Origin: Enhydrobacter sp.
GTDB lineage: Bacteria > Pseudomonadota > Alphaproteobacteria > Reyranellales > Reyranellaceae
DNA: 64,000 nucleotides
Direction of reading: 5' to 3'
Assembly (NCBI GenBank): GCA_026126105.1
Contig: JAHCJV010000001.1
Span: 62,001 to 126,000, forward strand
The notes under the pieces were generated by a model. It did not search any database. It saw only the letters and a program-made list of their open reading frames with translations, and was not told the DNA's origin. Positions within the stretch are counted from its first letter, which is position 1; every line of letters begins with the position of its first letter. Position numbers and translations under genes: made by a program. Positions 1-8,916 of this stretch are shown here, in pieces.

Positions 1-612
1 GCGGCGATCGACCATGGTCAGGATGACCCCGGCAATATGCAGCCGCGGATTGAGCGATTTCCGGACCCTTTCCACGGTGTTACGAATTGCCCCAATACCC
101 TCCAGAGCGAGGAATTCCGCCTGCAGCGGTACCAGGACGGCATCGACGGCAACCAAGGCGTTCAGGGTAACCAACCCGAGCGATGGCGGGCAATCGATCA
201 GGATGGTGTCCCATCGGTTCCGGGCGTTGTTGCTTGAGGCTGCGAGCGCGTCGGCCAAACGGTGTTCGCGCCGCTCCATGTCGATCAGCTCGATCTCGGC
301 ACCGGCAAGAGACTGGTCGGACGGCATGACCGCCAAGCCCGGAATCTGCGTCGCGCGGATCACATCATCAAGCGACGAAAGGCCGAGCAGGAATTCATAT
401 GATCCAGGCGAGCGCTCACTCCTGCCGATACCCAGTCCGGTGGAAGCGTTTCCCTGCGGATCCATATCTATCAGTAGTACTTGCTCCCCGACCGCAGCCA
501 AAGCGGTTGCGAGATTCATGGCGGTGGTGGTCTTCCCGACGCCGCCCTTTTGATTAGCGATCGCGAAGACCTTTGGCGCTGAACTGGGCAACTCGGAGGA
601 GAACGGCGTCAC
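1..612 (-). CDS. parA: ParA chromosome-partitioning ATPase (3' end outside window)
   Basis: Walker-type ParA/Soj ATPase that works with ParB on parS sites to segregate the chromosome. Translating the minus strand gives the deviant Walker A NQKGGVGKTTT about 20 residues from the start, then LLIDMDPQGNAS (Walker A') and a Walker B-like ILIDCPPSLG. The frame runs off the left edge with no stop, so roughly 200 residues are seen and the C-terminus and parB lie outside. There is no ATG in frame near the start. The GTG at 612 lies inside the end of rsmG and is my choice; a TTG at 591 is the alternative. The overlap with rsmG implies translational coupling. Two parS copies lie just upstream. Confidence 0.93.
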   Translation of the reverse strand, partial: MTPFSSELPSSAPKVFAIANQKGGVGKTTTAMNLATALAAVGEQVLLIDMDPQGNASTGLGIGRSERSPGSYEFLLGLSSLDDVIRATQIPGLAVMPSDQSLAGAEIELIDMERREHRLADALAASSNNARNRWDTILIDCPPSLGLVTLNALVAVDAVLVPLQAEFLALEGIGAIRNTVERVRKSLNPRLHIAGVILTMVDRR

Positions 613-1213
613 GGTCGGTCACGCTGGAAAAGGACTGGGACTGGATGTCCCAATCCTTCATGGCCTCGGCCAGTTCGAGTTGCCAGCCTTTGCCTTTGTG
701 GAAAAGACAAATAGCGGAAGCGGAGCGGTGAGGGGCGGCCCATGCCAGCAATTGAGCAAGCGGAGCGAGTGCTCGCGCAGTAATGATATCGGCATTCAGC
801 GGGGGCGTCGCCTCGATCCGGCTTACGATGACCTTCGGCTGCTTCTTCAGGCGCATCTGCCGCCCGGCTTCGCTGAGGAAGGCGCTTTTTCGCGCGTCCA
901 CCTCGATCAAGGTTATTTCCAGCTGGGGACGAAGCGCAGCAATCACCAAGCCGGGAAAACCACTGCCGCTGCCAAGGTCGACAAGAGAGTCGGCCTCTCT
1001 CGGAAGCAAGGGGAGCAACTGGGCAGAGTCTAGAACGTGACGCGTCCACACCTCCGCCAATGTGGCCTTTCCGACGAGATTGATTGCCTTTTGCCATCGC
1101 TCCAACGTGTAAACCAAAGCTTCCAACTGGTCACATGTTTCACGTGAAACATCGATGCCGAGATCGCGCAATTTTTCTAATGCCAGATCCGAGCCTGCGT
1201 GAAGATGACTCAT
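554..1213 (-). CDS. rsmG: 16S rRNA (guanine-N7) methyltransferase RsmG (GidB)
   Basis: Methylates N7 of a 16S rRNA guanine (G527 in E. coli numbering) with S-adenosylmethionine. The 219-residue protein has the family's usual length, and the SAM-binding loop DLGSGSGFPG is at residues 79-88. The ATG at 1213 follows the mnmG stop codon directly with no spacer, so the two are almost certainly co-translated. The 3' end overlaps parA. Residues 21-27 (DVSRETC) are encoded by a perfect parS palindrome, which is why this otherwise variable N-terminus carries that string. Confidence 0.96.
   Translation of the reverse strand: MSHLHAGSDLALEKLRDLGIDVSRETCDQLEALVYTLERWQKAINLVGKATLAEVWTRHVLDSAQLLPLLPREADSLVDLGSGSGFPGLVIAALRPQLEITLIEVDARKSAFLSEAGRQMRLKKQPKVIVSRIEATPPLNADIITARALAPLAQLLAWAAPHRSASAICLFHKGKGWQLELAEAMKDWDIQSQSFSSVTDRDAVLLRVAQFSAKGLRDR
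1135..1152. promoter_or_regulatory. parS: parS centromere site 1 (inside rsmG)
   Basis: ATGTTTCACGTGAAACAT is a perfect 18-bp palindrome containing the full 16-bp bacterial parS consensus TGTTTCACGTGAAACA, the ParB loading site. It lies within the rsmG coding sequence, about 0.5 kb upstream of parA. Confidence 0.93.
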
Positions 1214-3121
1214 TCAAGCAACTCTGCGCCGGACGAAGCGCAGCAGTGACACCAGTGCCGCCGGTGTCACACCCGAGATCCGGGCCGCCTGGCCGAGCGT
1301 CCCCGGACTATGGGCCTTGAGCTTTTGGCGGATTTCCGTGCTCAATCCTCCGATCTCCGAATAGTCGAGGTCAGCAGGCAACGCCAACGCCTCGTCTCGG
1401 CGATAGGCGACGATGTCCCGACGTTGACGACCCAAGTAACCTTCGTAGCGGGCATCTATCGTCAACTGTTCGGCAATTTGGTCTGGCACCGAGCCAAGTT
1501 CAGGCCATAGATCGACCAAGCGGGGCCAGTCGACATCAGGGTACGCCAACAAGTCCATAGCCGAGCGAACGACACCATCCTGGTTGATCGCAACGCCCCG
1601 CTTCGCCAAGGCCGAAGGGCTGGCCCGGAGATCGAGCATAAGAGCTCGACCACGCTCCAACGCTTTATGTTTCACGTGAAACATCGTGGCCCTCTCCGCA
1701 CCCACGCAGCCACATGCCAACCCTTTCGGCGTCAGACGCTGGTCCGCATTGTCGGCGCGCAACCACAAACGGTACTCCGCTCGCGAGGTGAACATCCGGT
1801 AAGGCTCAGTCACTCCGAGCGTGACCAGATCGTCGATTAAGACCCCCACATAGCCATCAGCCCGGTCGACTTGGAACGGCGGTGAGCCAGCGGCGGCAAG
1901 CGCCGCGTTGAGCCCCGCGACCAGGCCCTGCGCTGCAGCCTCCTCATAACCGGTCGTCCCATTGATCTGGCCGGCCATATACAAGCCCGGTATCCTACGG
2001 GTTTCCAAGGTCGCATAAAGCTCTCGGGGATCTATGTGGTCGTACTCGATTGCGTAACCCGGCCGAAACATGGTCGCGCGCTCCAGCCCAGGAATGGTGC
2101 GAAGCAATTCGACTTGGATTTCACGCGGCAATGACGTGGAGATTCCGTTGGGATAGACCGTCGGATCGTCCAACCCTTCGGGTTCGAGAAAAATCTGGTG
2201 GCGCTGGCGATGGGCAAACCGGACGACCTTGTCCTCGATCGACGGACAGTATCGGGGGCCAACGCTTTCGATCTGGCCGGAATACATCGGCGCAAGATGG
2301 AGGTTGGCCCGGATGATCTCGTGGGTCGCCGTCGTCGTCTCGGTAATATGACAGGCGATTTGAGGACTGACGATCTCACGGGTCATATAAGAGAAGGGCT
2401 GCGGCGGCGCATCGCCGTCCTGCCGCTGCAAGGAACCGTAATCGATCGTGCGCCCATCGAGGCGAGGGGGTGTTCCGGTCTTCAGCCTTCCCATGACAAA
2501 GCCCGCCGCCTGCAATCGCCGGGCAAGCGCCCGGGACGGAGGCTCGACGGTACTTGCAGAGAGATCCCAAGGCGGGCCGCCCTGTTGTCCACATGCGCGG
2601 CCAGCCGGGATCTTCTCCTCTCCAACATGGATCAATCCGCGCAGGAATGTCCCGGTGGTCAGCACGACACGGCCGGCACCGAACTCTTCCCCATCGTCCG
2701 TGCGGACGCCGATGCAGGTACCACTCGAATCGACGATAAGATCGGCGACGGGCTTCGCGCGTACCTCGAGGTTCGCTTGCTCGGCGAGCAGAGACTGCAT
2801 GGCTTTCCGATAAAGCATGCGATCTGCTTGGGCGCGGGGCCCGCGAACCGCCGGCCCCTTCGAAAGGTTGAGCATCCGGAACTGGATGCCGGCCTGATCG
2901 ATTGCCCGCGCCATCACGCCATCGAGCGCATCGATTTCGCGCACCAGATGGCCTTTACCCAACCCGCCGATCGCTGGATTGCAGGACATTTCCCCGATCG
3001 TGTCGAGCCGATGAGTAAGCAATAGCGTCCGCGCGCCAAGCCGAGCTGAAGCCGCCGCCGCTTCACAGCCGGCGTGTCCACCACCCACCACGATGACATC
3101 GTAACGAAAAACTGTGCGCAT
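1214..3121 (-). CDS. mnmG: tRNA uridine 5-carboxymethylaminomethyl modification enzyme MnmG (GidA)
   Basis: FAD-dependent partner of MnmE that installs the cmnm5 group on wobble uridine 34 of certain tRNAs. The 635-residue length is normal. The N-terminus carries the dinucleotide-binding motif [12 protein letters not shown] at about residues 11-22, and the family signature [12 protein letters not shown] sits mid-protein. A second parS palindrome encodes the string MFHVKH in the C-terminal third. It heads mnmG-rsmG-parA. The usual neighbour mnmE is about 5.8 kb away, beyond ku-ligD-katE. In the 98-bp gap upstream a TTGACC hexamer on the minus strand could be a -35 box, but no good -10 follows. 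Confidence 0.97.
   Translation of the reverse strand: MRTVFRYDVIVVGGGHAGCEAAAASARLGARTLLLTHRLDTIGEMSCNPAIGGLGKGHLVREIDALDGVMARAIDQAGIQFRMLNLSKGPAVRGPRAQADRMLYRKAMQSLLAEQANLEVRAKPVADLIVDSSGTCIGVRTDDGEEFGAGRVVLTTGTFLRGLIHVGEEKIPAGRACGQQGGPPWDLSASTVEPPSRALARRLQAAGFVMGRLKTGTPPRLDGRTIDYGSLQRQDGDAPPQPFSYMTREIVSPQIACHITETTTATHEIIRANLHLAPMYSGQIESVGPRYCPSIEDKVVRFAHRQRHQIFLEPEGLDDPTVYPNGISTSLPREIQVELLRTIPGLERATMFRPGYAIEYDHIDPRELYATLETRRIPGLYMAGQINGTTGYEEAAAQGLVAGLNAALAAAGSPPFQVDRADGYVGVLIDDLVTLGVTEPYRMFTSRAEYRLWLRADNADQRLTPKGLACGCVGAERATMFHVKHKALERGRALMLDLRASPSALAKRGVAINQDGVVRSAMDLLAYPDVDWPRLVDLWPELGSVPDQIAEQLTIDARYEGYLGRQRRDIVAYRRDEALALPADLDYSEIGGLSTEIRQKLKAHSPGTLGQAARISGVTPAALVSLLRFVRRRVA
1667..1684. 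promoter_or_regulatory. parS: parS centromere site 2 (inside mnmG)
   Basis: Second perfect copy of ATGTTTCACGTGAAACAT, read on the minus strand as codons for Met-Phe-His-Val-Lys-His of MnmG. It lies 532 bp from the first copy. Two exact 18-bp palindromes so close together are strong evidence for a functional parS cluster. Confidence 0.93.
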
Positions 3122-3219
3122 GCCGCGGTACGTCCGCGATTACGCTTCCCCGGTCAAGTGCCGTCGACGCACGCCATTGAAGGACCGGATGCGATTAATC
3201 GACGGCCGTCCACTGCCGC

Positions 3220-4104
3220 TCAAGCGGCGCGCCTTGGGGACGGCTTCCTTTTCGCCTTCGCCGCGCCCTTCGGTGCAGCCAAGAAACGCTCGGCCTTCGC
3301 CCGCGCCGCGCCATTGCCCTTCAAACTGTCTCGCAGGGCCGCCATCAGGTCCACGATCTTCTCGTCTTTCTGATCGGGCTCCTCAGCCGTGACAGGCTGC
3401 CCCTTCTTCTTTCGGGCGATGAGCTCGCGCAGGGCCTCCTCGTAGCGGTCCTTGAACCGGGTAGGATCGAACGCCGCCTCCTGCTGGGCGATGATCTTCT
3501 CGGCGATGTCCAGCATACCCGCTTCGGGCTTCGGCAGATGACGGTCGAAGATGCCGGCACTGCTTCGAATCTCATCGTGGCTCCGCAGCGTGGTGAGCAA
3601 AATTCCCCCATCTCGCGGCTCAAGCGCGCACGGGTGTTCGCGCTGATGCAACACGAGTCGTCCCAATGCAACCTTGCCCTGCTTCTTCATTGCTGCCTGG
3701 ATCACCGCGAAAGCTTCGATGCCGGTCTTGCCGGCCGGAGCAAGGTAGTAGGGTTGGTCCCAATAGATGCGATCGATGGCATCCGCGTCGACGAACTCCT
3801 GAATGTCGATGATCCGCGTCGACTCGAGCTTCACCGCATTCAGTTCGTCCTTGTCGAGCAGTATGTACTTATTCTTGGATACTTCATATCCCTTCACAAG
3901 GTCCGCGCGATCGACGGCGCGGCCGGTAACCGCATCGACCGTCTGCATCCGGATGCGATTCTTGGTTTTGGGATTGATAAGATTGAAATGAACGTCCGCC
4001 GCACGCTCCGTCGCCGTATAGAGCGCCACTGGGCACGTCACGAGGGACAACCGTAGATGGCCCTCCCACGTGGGGCGCATCGCCTTGCGTTGTGCCTTGG
4101 CCAT
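3220..4104 (-). CDS. ku: Non-homologous end joining protein Ku
   Basis: Bacterial Ku forms a homodimeric ring on DNA double-strand ends and recruits LigD. The protein has 294 residues, within the usual 260-300 range. It begins RPTWEGHLRLSLVTCPV and contains the core string IYWDQPYYLAP, both typical of the Ku beta-barrel family. The C-terminus is a Lys/Arg/Ala-rich tail (about the last 30 residues), as in extended bacterial Ku proteins where the tail binds DNA. The start ATG is 7 nt beyond the ligD stop, so it is the last gene of katE-ligD-ku. Confidence 0.95.
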   Translation of the reverse strand: MAKAQRKAMRPTWEGHLRLSLVTCPVALYTATERAADVHFNLINPKTKNRIRMQTVDAVTGRAVDRADLVKGYEVSKNKYILLDKDELNAVKLESTRIIDIQEFVDADAIDRIYWDQPYYLAPAGKTGIEAFAVIQAAMKKQGKVALGRLVLHQREHPCALEPRDGGILLTTLRSHDEIRSSAGIFDRHLPKPEAGMLDIAEKIIAQQEAAFDPTRFKDRYEEALRELIARKKKGQPVTAEEPDQKDEKIVDLMAALRDSLKGNGAARAKAERFLAAPKGAAKAKRKPSPRRAA

Positions 4105-4111
4105 ATAGTGC

Positions 4112-6724
4112 TCACTCCTTCGAATCGATCAGCGCCTGGATTGCCTGCCTTAGCGGGACCGCGCCCTCGTCGTAGTCTTGCCAAGCCTTCGTCTTTCTGA
4201 GCAGGGCTGGCACGGTCCGGATTGTGAACCGCCCGGGATCGAGACCCGCTTTCACTTGGCTCCAAGTCAATGGCATCGACACGGGGGCGCCATCCCGCGC
4301 ACGCGGCGACAATGGCGCCACCGCCGTCGACGTCCGGTCGTTACGCAGATAGTCGAGGAAGATGCGACCTGTACGATCCTTCTTCGCCATGCTGAGCAGA
4401 TAGCGGTCAGGTCGGGAATCCGCCAAGCGACGGCAAACCTCCTTGGCGAAGGCCTTGGCGGCATCCCAGTCAGGACTCTTCCTGTCGTTCGTAAGCGGCG
4501 TTACGATGTGCAGCCCTTTGCCTCCGGTCGTCTTGCAGAAAGTCGCAAGGCCGAGCATTTCCAACCGCTTGCGCAACTCAAGCGCGCCTTTCACCACGTC
4601 ATCAAAGCCGACGTCCGGTGCAGGGTCGAGATCAAAAACCAATCGCCCAGGCAAATCCGGCACGCCGGGCTGATTGTTCCAAGGATGAAGCTCCGTGGTG
4701 CCGATCTGGGCAACTGCGGCGAGGGCTTCCTTGCGGTCAATCTGGACGTAGGGCTTCCTGTCGCCACTCACCTTGACGTCCGTGATCAGGTGCGAGCCAC
4801 CGGGCATGACATGACGCTGGAAGAACTTCTGATCGCCCTTGATGCCATCGGGGGTCCGCACCAGAGAGCAGGGCCGACCTTCAAGGTGCGGCATCATCCA
4901 ATCGCCGACCTCTTCGAAATAGCGCGCCAACTCGATCTTCGTGACCGGCGGTTTCTCATCCGGCCACAGCGCCTTGTCGGGATGAGAGATCGTCACTCCC
5001 ATCACCACGGCCGGTGCCGATGAGGAAGGCTTCGGTCGGGCCACCTTGATCTTCTCCGGCTTCGCAGGCTTCTCGGCCTCGATCTCCTCGGCCGGCTTGT
5101 CGGCGCGAAGTCCTTTGAAGGCAGCCTGCCGCACATTGCCGTCGCCGGTCCATCCGGCGAACTCGATCTCGGCGACCAGCTCCGGCCTCGCCCAATGCAT
5201 GTTCGCTTCCTTACGCGGGCTCGCGCCTGCAGCGAAGGGACTGGTCTTGCTCTCGACCTTCTTCAGTTCGGGCAGGAGCTTGCGCATCACCGCTTCGCTG
5301 AAGCCCGTGCCCACCCGACCGACATGCACCAGCTTCGCGTGCGTTCCCTCGCCTCGGTACACGCCCGCAATGAGCGAGCGAAGCTTCCGCCCTTCTTGCG
5401 TCCAGCCGCCGATGATCACTTCCTGGCCGCCGCGGCATTTGGCCTTCGTCCAGGTCCCCGAGCGCGTCGACTGATAGGGCGCATCCAGCTGCTTCGAGAC
5501 GATGCCTTCGAGATGCATGTGGCAGGCTGAAGCGAGCACCGCATCCCCTGCAGTCTCCAGATGCTCGACGTAACGGATCTGCTTGCGCTTGTCCTTCAGG
5601 GCGCCGAGCAGCTCCTCCAGCCGAGCCTTGCGATCGACCAGCGGCAACGGCCGCAGATCCTCGCCCTCGGCGAACATCAGGTCGAAGGCGAAGTAGATGA
5701 GGTCTTGGGATCTGCCAGCCGACAAAGCGGCCTGCAGCCCGGCAAAATCTGGCGCACCGGTATGGTCCAGCGCGCACGCCTCGCCATCGATCATGCAGTC
5801 GGGCAGCTGCTGGGCGACGTCCGCAATCGCGCGGAATTTGCTCGTCCAATCCAGGCCCTTGCGCGTCTTCAAGGTCGCCTTGCCGTTCTCGACGCGCAGT
5901 TGCAGCCGGTAGCCGTCGAGCTTGATCTCATGCACCCAACCGGGCTCGGAAGGCGCGCGGTCGACGAGCTTCGTCAGCTGCGGCTCGATGAAGTCCGGCA
6001 TCGCGCGGACTTTCTTCGCCCTGGCTGCCGGCTCGGGCGCAACCGCCTTGTCGCCTCCGCCCTTCTTCTTACTGTCCCACACGGCGCCGGCGGTTCGCCT
6101 TCTAGAGGTCATGAAAGGAGTGGGTGCCTTGCCGCTGCCGATCGCAATCTCGCGCAAGGTGCGGCCCGACGCCACCGACGTTTCGTTCTCCCGGAGAATG
6201 GCGTCTTCGCTGCCGTCCTTGGATACCTCGTCGCGATGCTTGATCAACAGCCAGTTGGTCCGCTTGCCGCCGCCCCCTTTGCGATCCCATTTCATCCGAA
6301 CGAGGACCCAGCTGCCGGACAGGCGCTCACCCACCAGGGAGAATTTCAGGTCGCCTCGCTTCAGACCCTCATGCGGATCGCCCTCCGGAAGCCAATAGCC
6401 ACGGTCCCAGAGCTGCACCGTTCCGCCGCCATACTGACCCTTTGGAATGGTACCTTCGAAGTCGCCATAGTCGAGCGGATGGTCCTCGACCTCGACCGCC
6501 AGCCGTTTGACCTTGGGGTCAAGCGACGGGCCCTTCGTAACGGCCCACGACTTGAAGACGCCGTCGAGCTCGAGCCGAAAATCGTAATGCAGCCTCGTTG
6601 CGTCGTGGCGCTGAATAACGAATCGCAGCTGCGGCGCCGCCGAGACAGAGGCCTTGCCCGAAGGCTCGGCCGTCTGTTTGAAGTCACGCTTGGCGCGATA
6701 GGTCGCGAGACTGTCTCGACGCAT
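4112..6724 (-). CDS. ligD: Multifunctional DNA ligase D (phosphoesterase-ligase-polymerase)
   Basis: End-processing and sealing enzyme of bacterial NHEJ. The 870 residues hold three domains in the order phosphoesterase, ligase, polymerase. The phosphoesterase part (about 30-190) has [17 protein letters not shown] and the [11 protein letters not shown] loop. The ATP-dependent ligase part (about 245-545) has the nucleotidyl-lysine motif EIKLDGYR near residue 267. The primase-like polymerase (about 580-860) has the metal-binding FDLDPAPD near residue 700. Two Lys/Ala/Pro-rich linkers separate the domains. The domain order is the common proteobacterial one. The ATG lies 3 nt after the katE stop. 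Confidence 0.96.
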   Translation of the reverse strand: MRRDSLATYRAKRDFKQTAEPSGKASVSAAPQLRFVIQRHDATRLHYDFRLELDGVFKSWAVTKGPSLDPKVKRLAVEVEDHPLDYGDFEGTIPKGQYGGGTVQLWDRGYWLPEGDPHEGLKRGDLKFSLVGERLSGSWVLVRMKWDRKGGGGKRTNWLLIKHRDEVSKDGSEDAILRENETSVASGRTLREIAIGSGKAPTPFMTSRRRTAGAVWDSKKKGGGDKAVAPEPAARAKKVRAMPDFIEPQLTKLVDRAPSEPGWVHEIKLDGYRLQLRVENGKATLKTRKGLDWTSKFRAIADVAQQLPDCMIDGEACALDHTGAPDFAGLQAALSAGRSQDLIYFAFDLMFAEGEDLRPLPLVDRKARLEELLGALKDKRKQIRYVEHLETAGDAVLASACHMHLEGIVSKQLDAPYQSTRSGTWTKAKCRGGQEVIIGGWTQEGRKLRSLIAGVYRGEGTHAKLVHVGRVGTGFSEAVMRKLLPELKKVESKTSPFAAGASPRKEANMHWARPELVAEIEFAGWTGDGNVRQAAFKGLRADKPAEEIEAEKPAKPEKIKVARPKPSSSAPAVVMGVTISHPDKALWPDEKPPVTKIELARYFEEVGDWMMPHLEGRPCSLVRTPDGIKGDQKFFQRHVMPGGSHLITDVKVSGDRKPYVQIDRKEALAAVAQIGTTELHPWNNQPGVPDLPGRLVFDLDPAPDVGFDDVVKGALELRKRLEMLGLATFCKTTGGKGLHIVTPLTNDRKSPDWDAAKAFAKEVCRRLADSRPDRYLLSMAKKDRTGRIFLDYLRNDRTSTAVAPLSPRARDGAPVSMPLTWSQVKAGLDPGRFTIRTVPALLRKTKAWQDYDEGAVPLRQAIQALIDSKE

Positions 6725-6727
6725 GGC

Positions 6728-8806
6728 TCACCGTGGCGGATTCACCAGATTGTCCCGCTCCCAGATCTTATGTTCCTTCGCCACCGCGATGAAGTCGTCG
6801 ACGCCTTTGGCCACCGAGACAATCCCGGGCGCCGCCGCATCGAGGCCGGCCTTGCCGAACATCGCCTGCGCGGCATTGTTGAAGCCGATCGCCTTGAGAT
6901 GGCCGAACGCATCGCGGAGCCAATTGATCGATGACGCCATGCCCAGCAGGATCGGCATCTCCGCCTGTCCCGGAAGCAACACCACAGCATCGAACAGGCA
7001 GGACGGCCCGCCGTCGATCGTCATATCCGGCGTCAGCCCGTTCTTCATCGGCCCGATCTTGGGGGCGATGAGCTTCAGTTGTGCGCCTTCCTTCTTTAGC
7101 GCCTTCTGCAGCGCCGCAACCGCCTTGGCATCGCTGCTGTCGGTAACCAGGGCAGCGAGCGTACGACCCTTGATGGTCTTGGGCGCCTTGGCGACGAGGC
7201 TGAGCGCCTTGGAGGGCTTGAGATCGTCGCGCGGCTCTACCGCCGGGGTGATCTTGTCGGCCTGGCCCGTCATCGCCATGGCAGCAGCGACCCGCTTACC
7301 GAGGTCCGGCTCGATCAGGTCGAGATGGCCCAGCATGCGCGTGCGCACCGCGACGGTTTCTACTTTGCTGAGCTCGAAGGTCAGAGCGCTCACGATGTTG
7401 GTCTGCTCCGGCGGTGTCATCGACCGGTAGAATTGCCGCGCCTGGGAATAGTGGTCAGCGAAGGTTTCCGGTCGCTTGCGCAGCTTCGGACCGGACTCGG
7501 GATCGGGAAAGCTCTTGAACCCTTTCTCCGGGTTTTCGCGCGCCCCGTTGGGATCGAGCGAGTTGGGCTCATAGGCGACGCGACCAACGGGCACCTGCAT
7601 CTGCATATGGCCGTCGCGCTGGAAATTGCGGAACGGACAAACCGGCGCGTTGATCGGGATCTGATGGAAGTTCGGGCCGCCGAGGCGGATGAGCTGCGTG
7701 TCCTGATACGAGAACAGCCGCCCCTGAAGCAGCGGATCGGGCGTCACGTCGATGCCGGGCACCAGGTTGCCGGGATGGAAAGCGACCTGCTCGGTCTCGG
7801 CGAAGAAGTTCGTCGGGTACCGGTCGAGCACCATGCGGCCGATCGGGGTCAGCGGAATGATCTCTTCGGGAATGATCTTGGTGGCGTCGAGGATATCGAA
7901 ATCGAGCGAATCGGCCGTCGCCTGGTCGAACGCCTGAACCGAGAGCGTCCATTCCGGAAAGTCGCCCGCCTGGATCGTCTCGAACAGATCACGGCGATGA
8001 TGGTCGGGATCGGTACCGGCGATCTTCACGGCCTCGTCCCATACCGTCGACATGGCGCCGACCGACGGGCGCCAGTGGAACTTCACGAAAGTCGACTCGC
8101 CGTCCTGATTGATCAGCCGGAACGTGTGGACGCCGAAACCTTCGATATGGCGCAGCGAGTAGGGGATCGTGCGATCGGACATCGCCCACATCACCATGTT
8201 CATGCTCTCCGGCATGAGCGAGATGAAGTCCCAGAAGGTGTCGTGCGCGGATGCCGCCTGCGGGAAGCCGCGATCCGGCTCCATCTTCACCGAGTGGATG
8301 AGGTCGGGAAACTTGATCGCGTCCTGGATGAAGAACACTGGGATATTGTTGCCGACCAGGTCGAAATTCCCTTCCTCGGTGTAGAACTTCACTGCAAATC
8401 CGCGCACGTCTCGCGGCGTGTCGACCGACCCCGCGCCGCCGGCCACGGTCGAGAAGCGGGCAAACACCTTGGTGCGCTTGCCCGCCTGCAGGAAAGCCGC
8501 CTTGCTGAGTTTCGATGCTCCTGGCGCTGCTTCGAAGTAGCCGTGGGCTGCCGAGCCCCGGGCATGAACGATGCGCTCCGGAATGCGCTCATGGTCGAAG
8601 TGGGTGATCTTCTCGCGAAGAATGAAGTCCTCGAGCAGGGCAGGACCGCGCGAACCGCTGGTCAGTGAGTTCTGGTTGTCCGCAACAGGCATGCCCTGGT
8701 TTGTCGTCAGCGTGCTGTCGGCCGACGCAGCGGTCTGATGCGTTTCGCCGCCTTCAGACACGACTTTAGAAGGCGTCCGCGATGCGCGCTTGGTCGGCTT
8801 GCTCAT
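6728..8806 (-). CDS. katE: Large-subunit monofunctional catalase (HPII/KatE type)
   Basis: Disproportionates hydrogen peroxide. At 692 residues it belongs to the large-subunit clade: a catalase core followed by a flavodoxin/DJ-1-like C-terminal domain (about 535-690). Visible heme-pocket residues are the distal His81 in RIVHARGSAAHGYFEA, the Asn in NFDLVGNNIPVFF, and the proximal Tyr in the RLFSYQDTQ segment. No signal peptide; a Lys/Arg-rich N-terminal tail. A GGGGA Shine-Dalgarno lies about 7 nt before the ATG. It is first in a katE-ligD-ku operon and is preceded by an EcfG-type promoter, so co-control by the general stress response is likely. Confidence 0.96.
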   Translation of the reverse strand: MSKPTKRASRTPSKVVSEGGETHQTAASADSTLTTNQGMPVADNQNSLTSGSRGPALLEDFILREKITHFDHERIPERIVHARGSAAHGYFEAAPGASKLSKAAFLQAGKRTKVFARFSTVAGGAGSVDTPRDVRGFAVKFYTEEGNFDLVGNNIPVFFIQDAIKFPDLIHSVKMEPDRGFPQAASAHDTFWDFISLMPESMNMVMWAMSDRTIPYSLRHIEGFGVHTFRLINQDGESTFVKFHWRPSVGAMSTVWDEAVKIAGTDPDHHRRDLFETIQAGDFPEWTLSVQAFDQATADSLDFDILDATKIIPEEIIPLTPIGRMVLDRYPTNFFAETEQVAFHPGNLVPGIDVTPDPLLQGRLFSYQDTQLIRLGGPNFHQIPINAPVCPFRNFQRDGHMQMQVPVGRVAYEPNSLDPNGARENPEKGFKSFPDPESGPKLRKRPETFADHYSQARQFYRSMTPPEQTNIVSALTFELSKVETVAVRTRMLGHLDLIEPDLGKRVAAAMAMTGQADKITPAVEPRDDLKPSKALSLVAKAPKTIKGRTLAALVTDSSDAKAVAALQKALKKEGAQLKLIAPKIGPMKNGLTPDMTIDGGPSCLFDAVVLLPGQAEMPILLGMASSINWLRDAFGHLKAIGFNNAAQAMFGKAGLDAAAPGIVSVAKGVDDFIAVAKEHKIWERDNLVNPPR

Positions 8807-8845
8807 GAATATTCCCCACGGCCTGGCGATGATCTCGGCAAGGTG

Positions 8846-8870
8846 AACGTGAGTCGCGCCCTCCGGTTCC
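8846..8870 (-). promoter_or_regulatory. EcfG-type general stress promoter of katE-ligD-ku
   Basis: On the minus strand GGAAC (8870-8866) is followed after exactly 16 nt by CGTT (8849-8846). This matches the alphaproteobacterial EcfG/SigT/RpoE2 consensus GGAAC-N16/17-CGTT with no mismatch. The -10 element ends about 40 nt before the katE ATG, which leaves a short leader of about 30 nt carrying the Shine-Dalgarno. Stress-inducible catalase is a common type of target for this regulon. Inference: ligD and ku are induced together with katE. Confidence 0.8.
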
Positions 8871-8916
8871 AGATCGCGGTGTCCTGCGGCTCTCCTATCT
8901 TACTGCGCAAAGGCGT

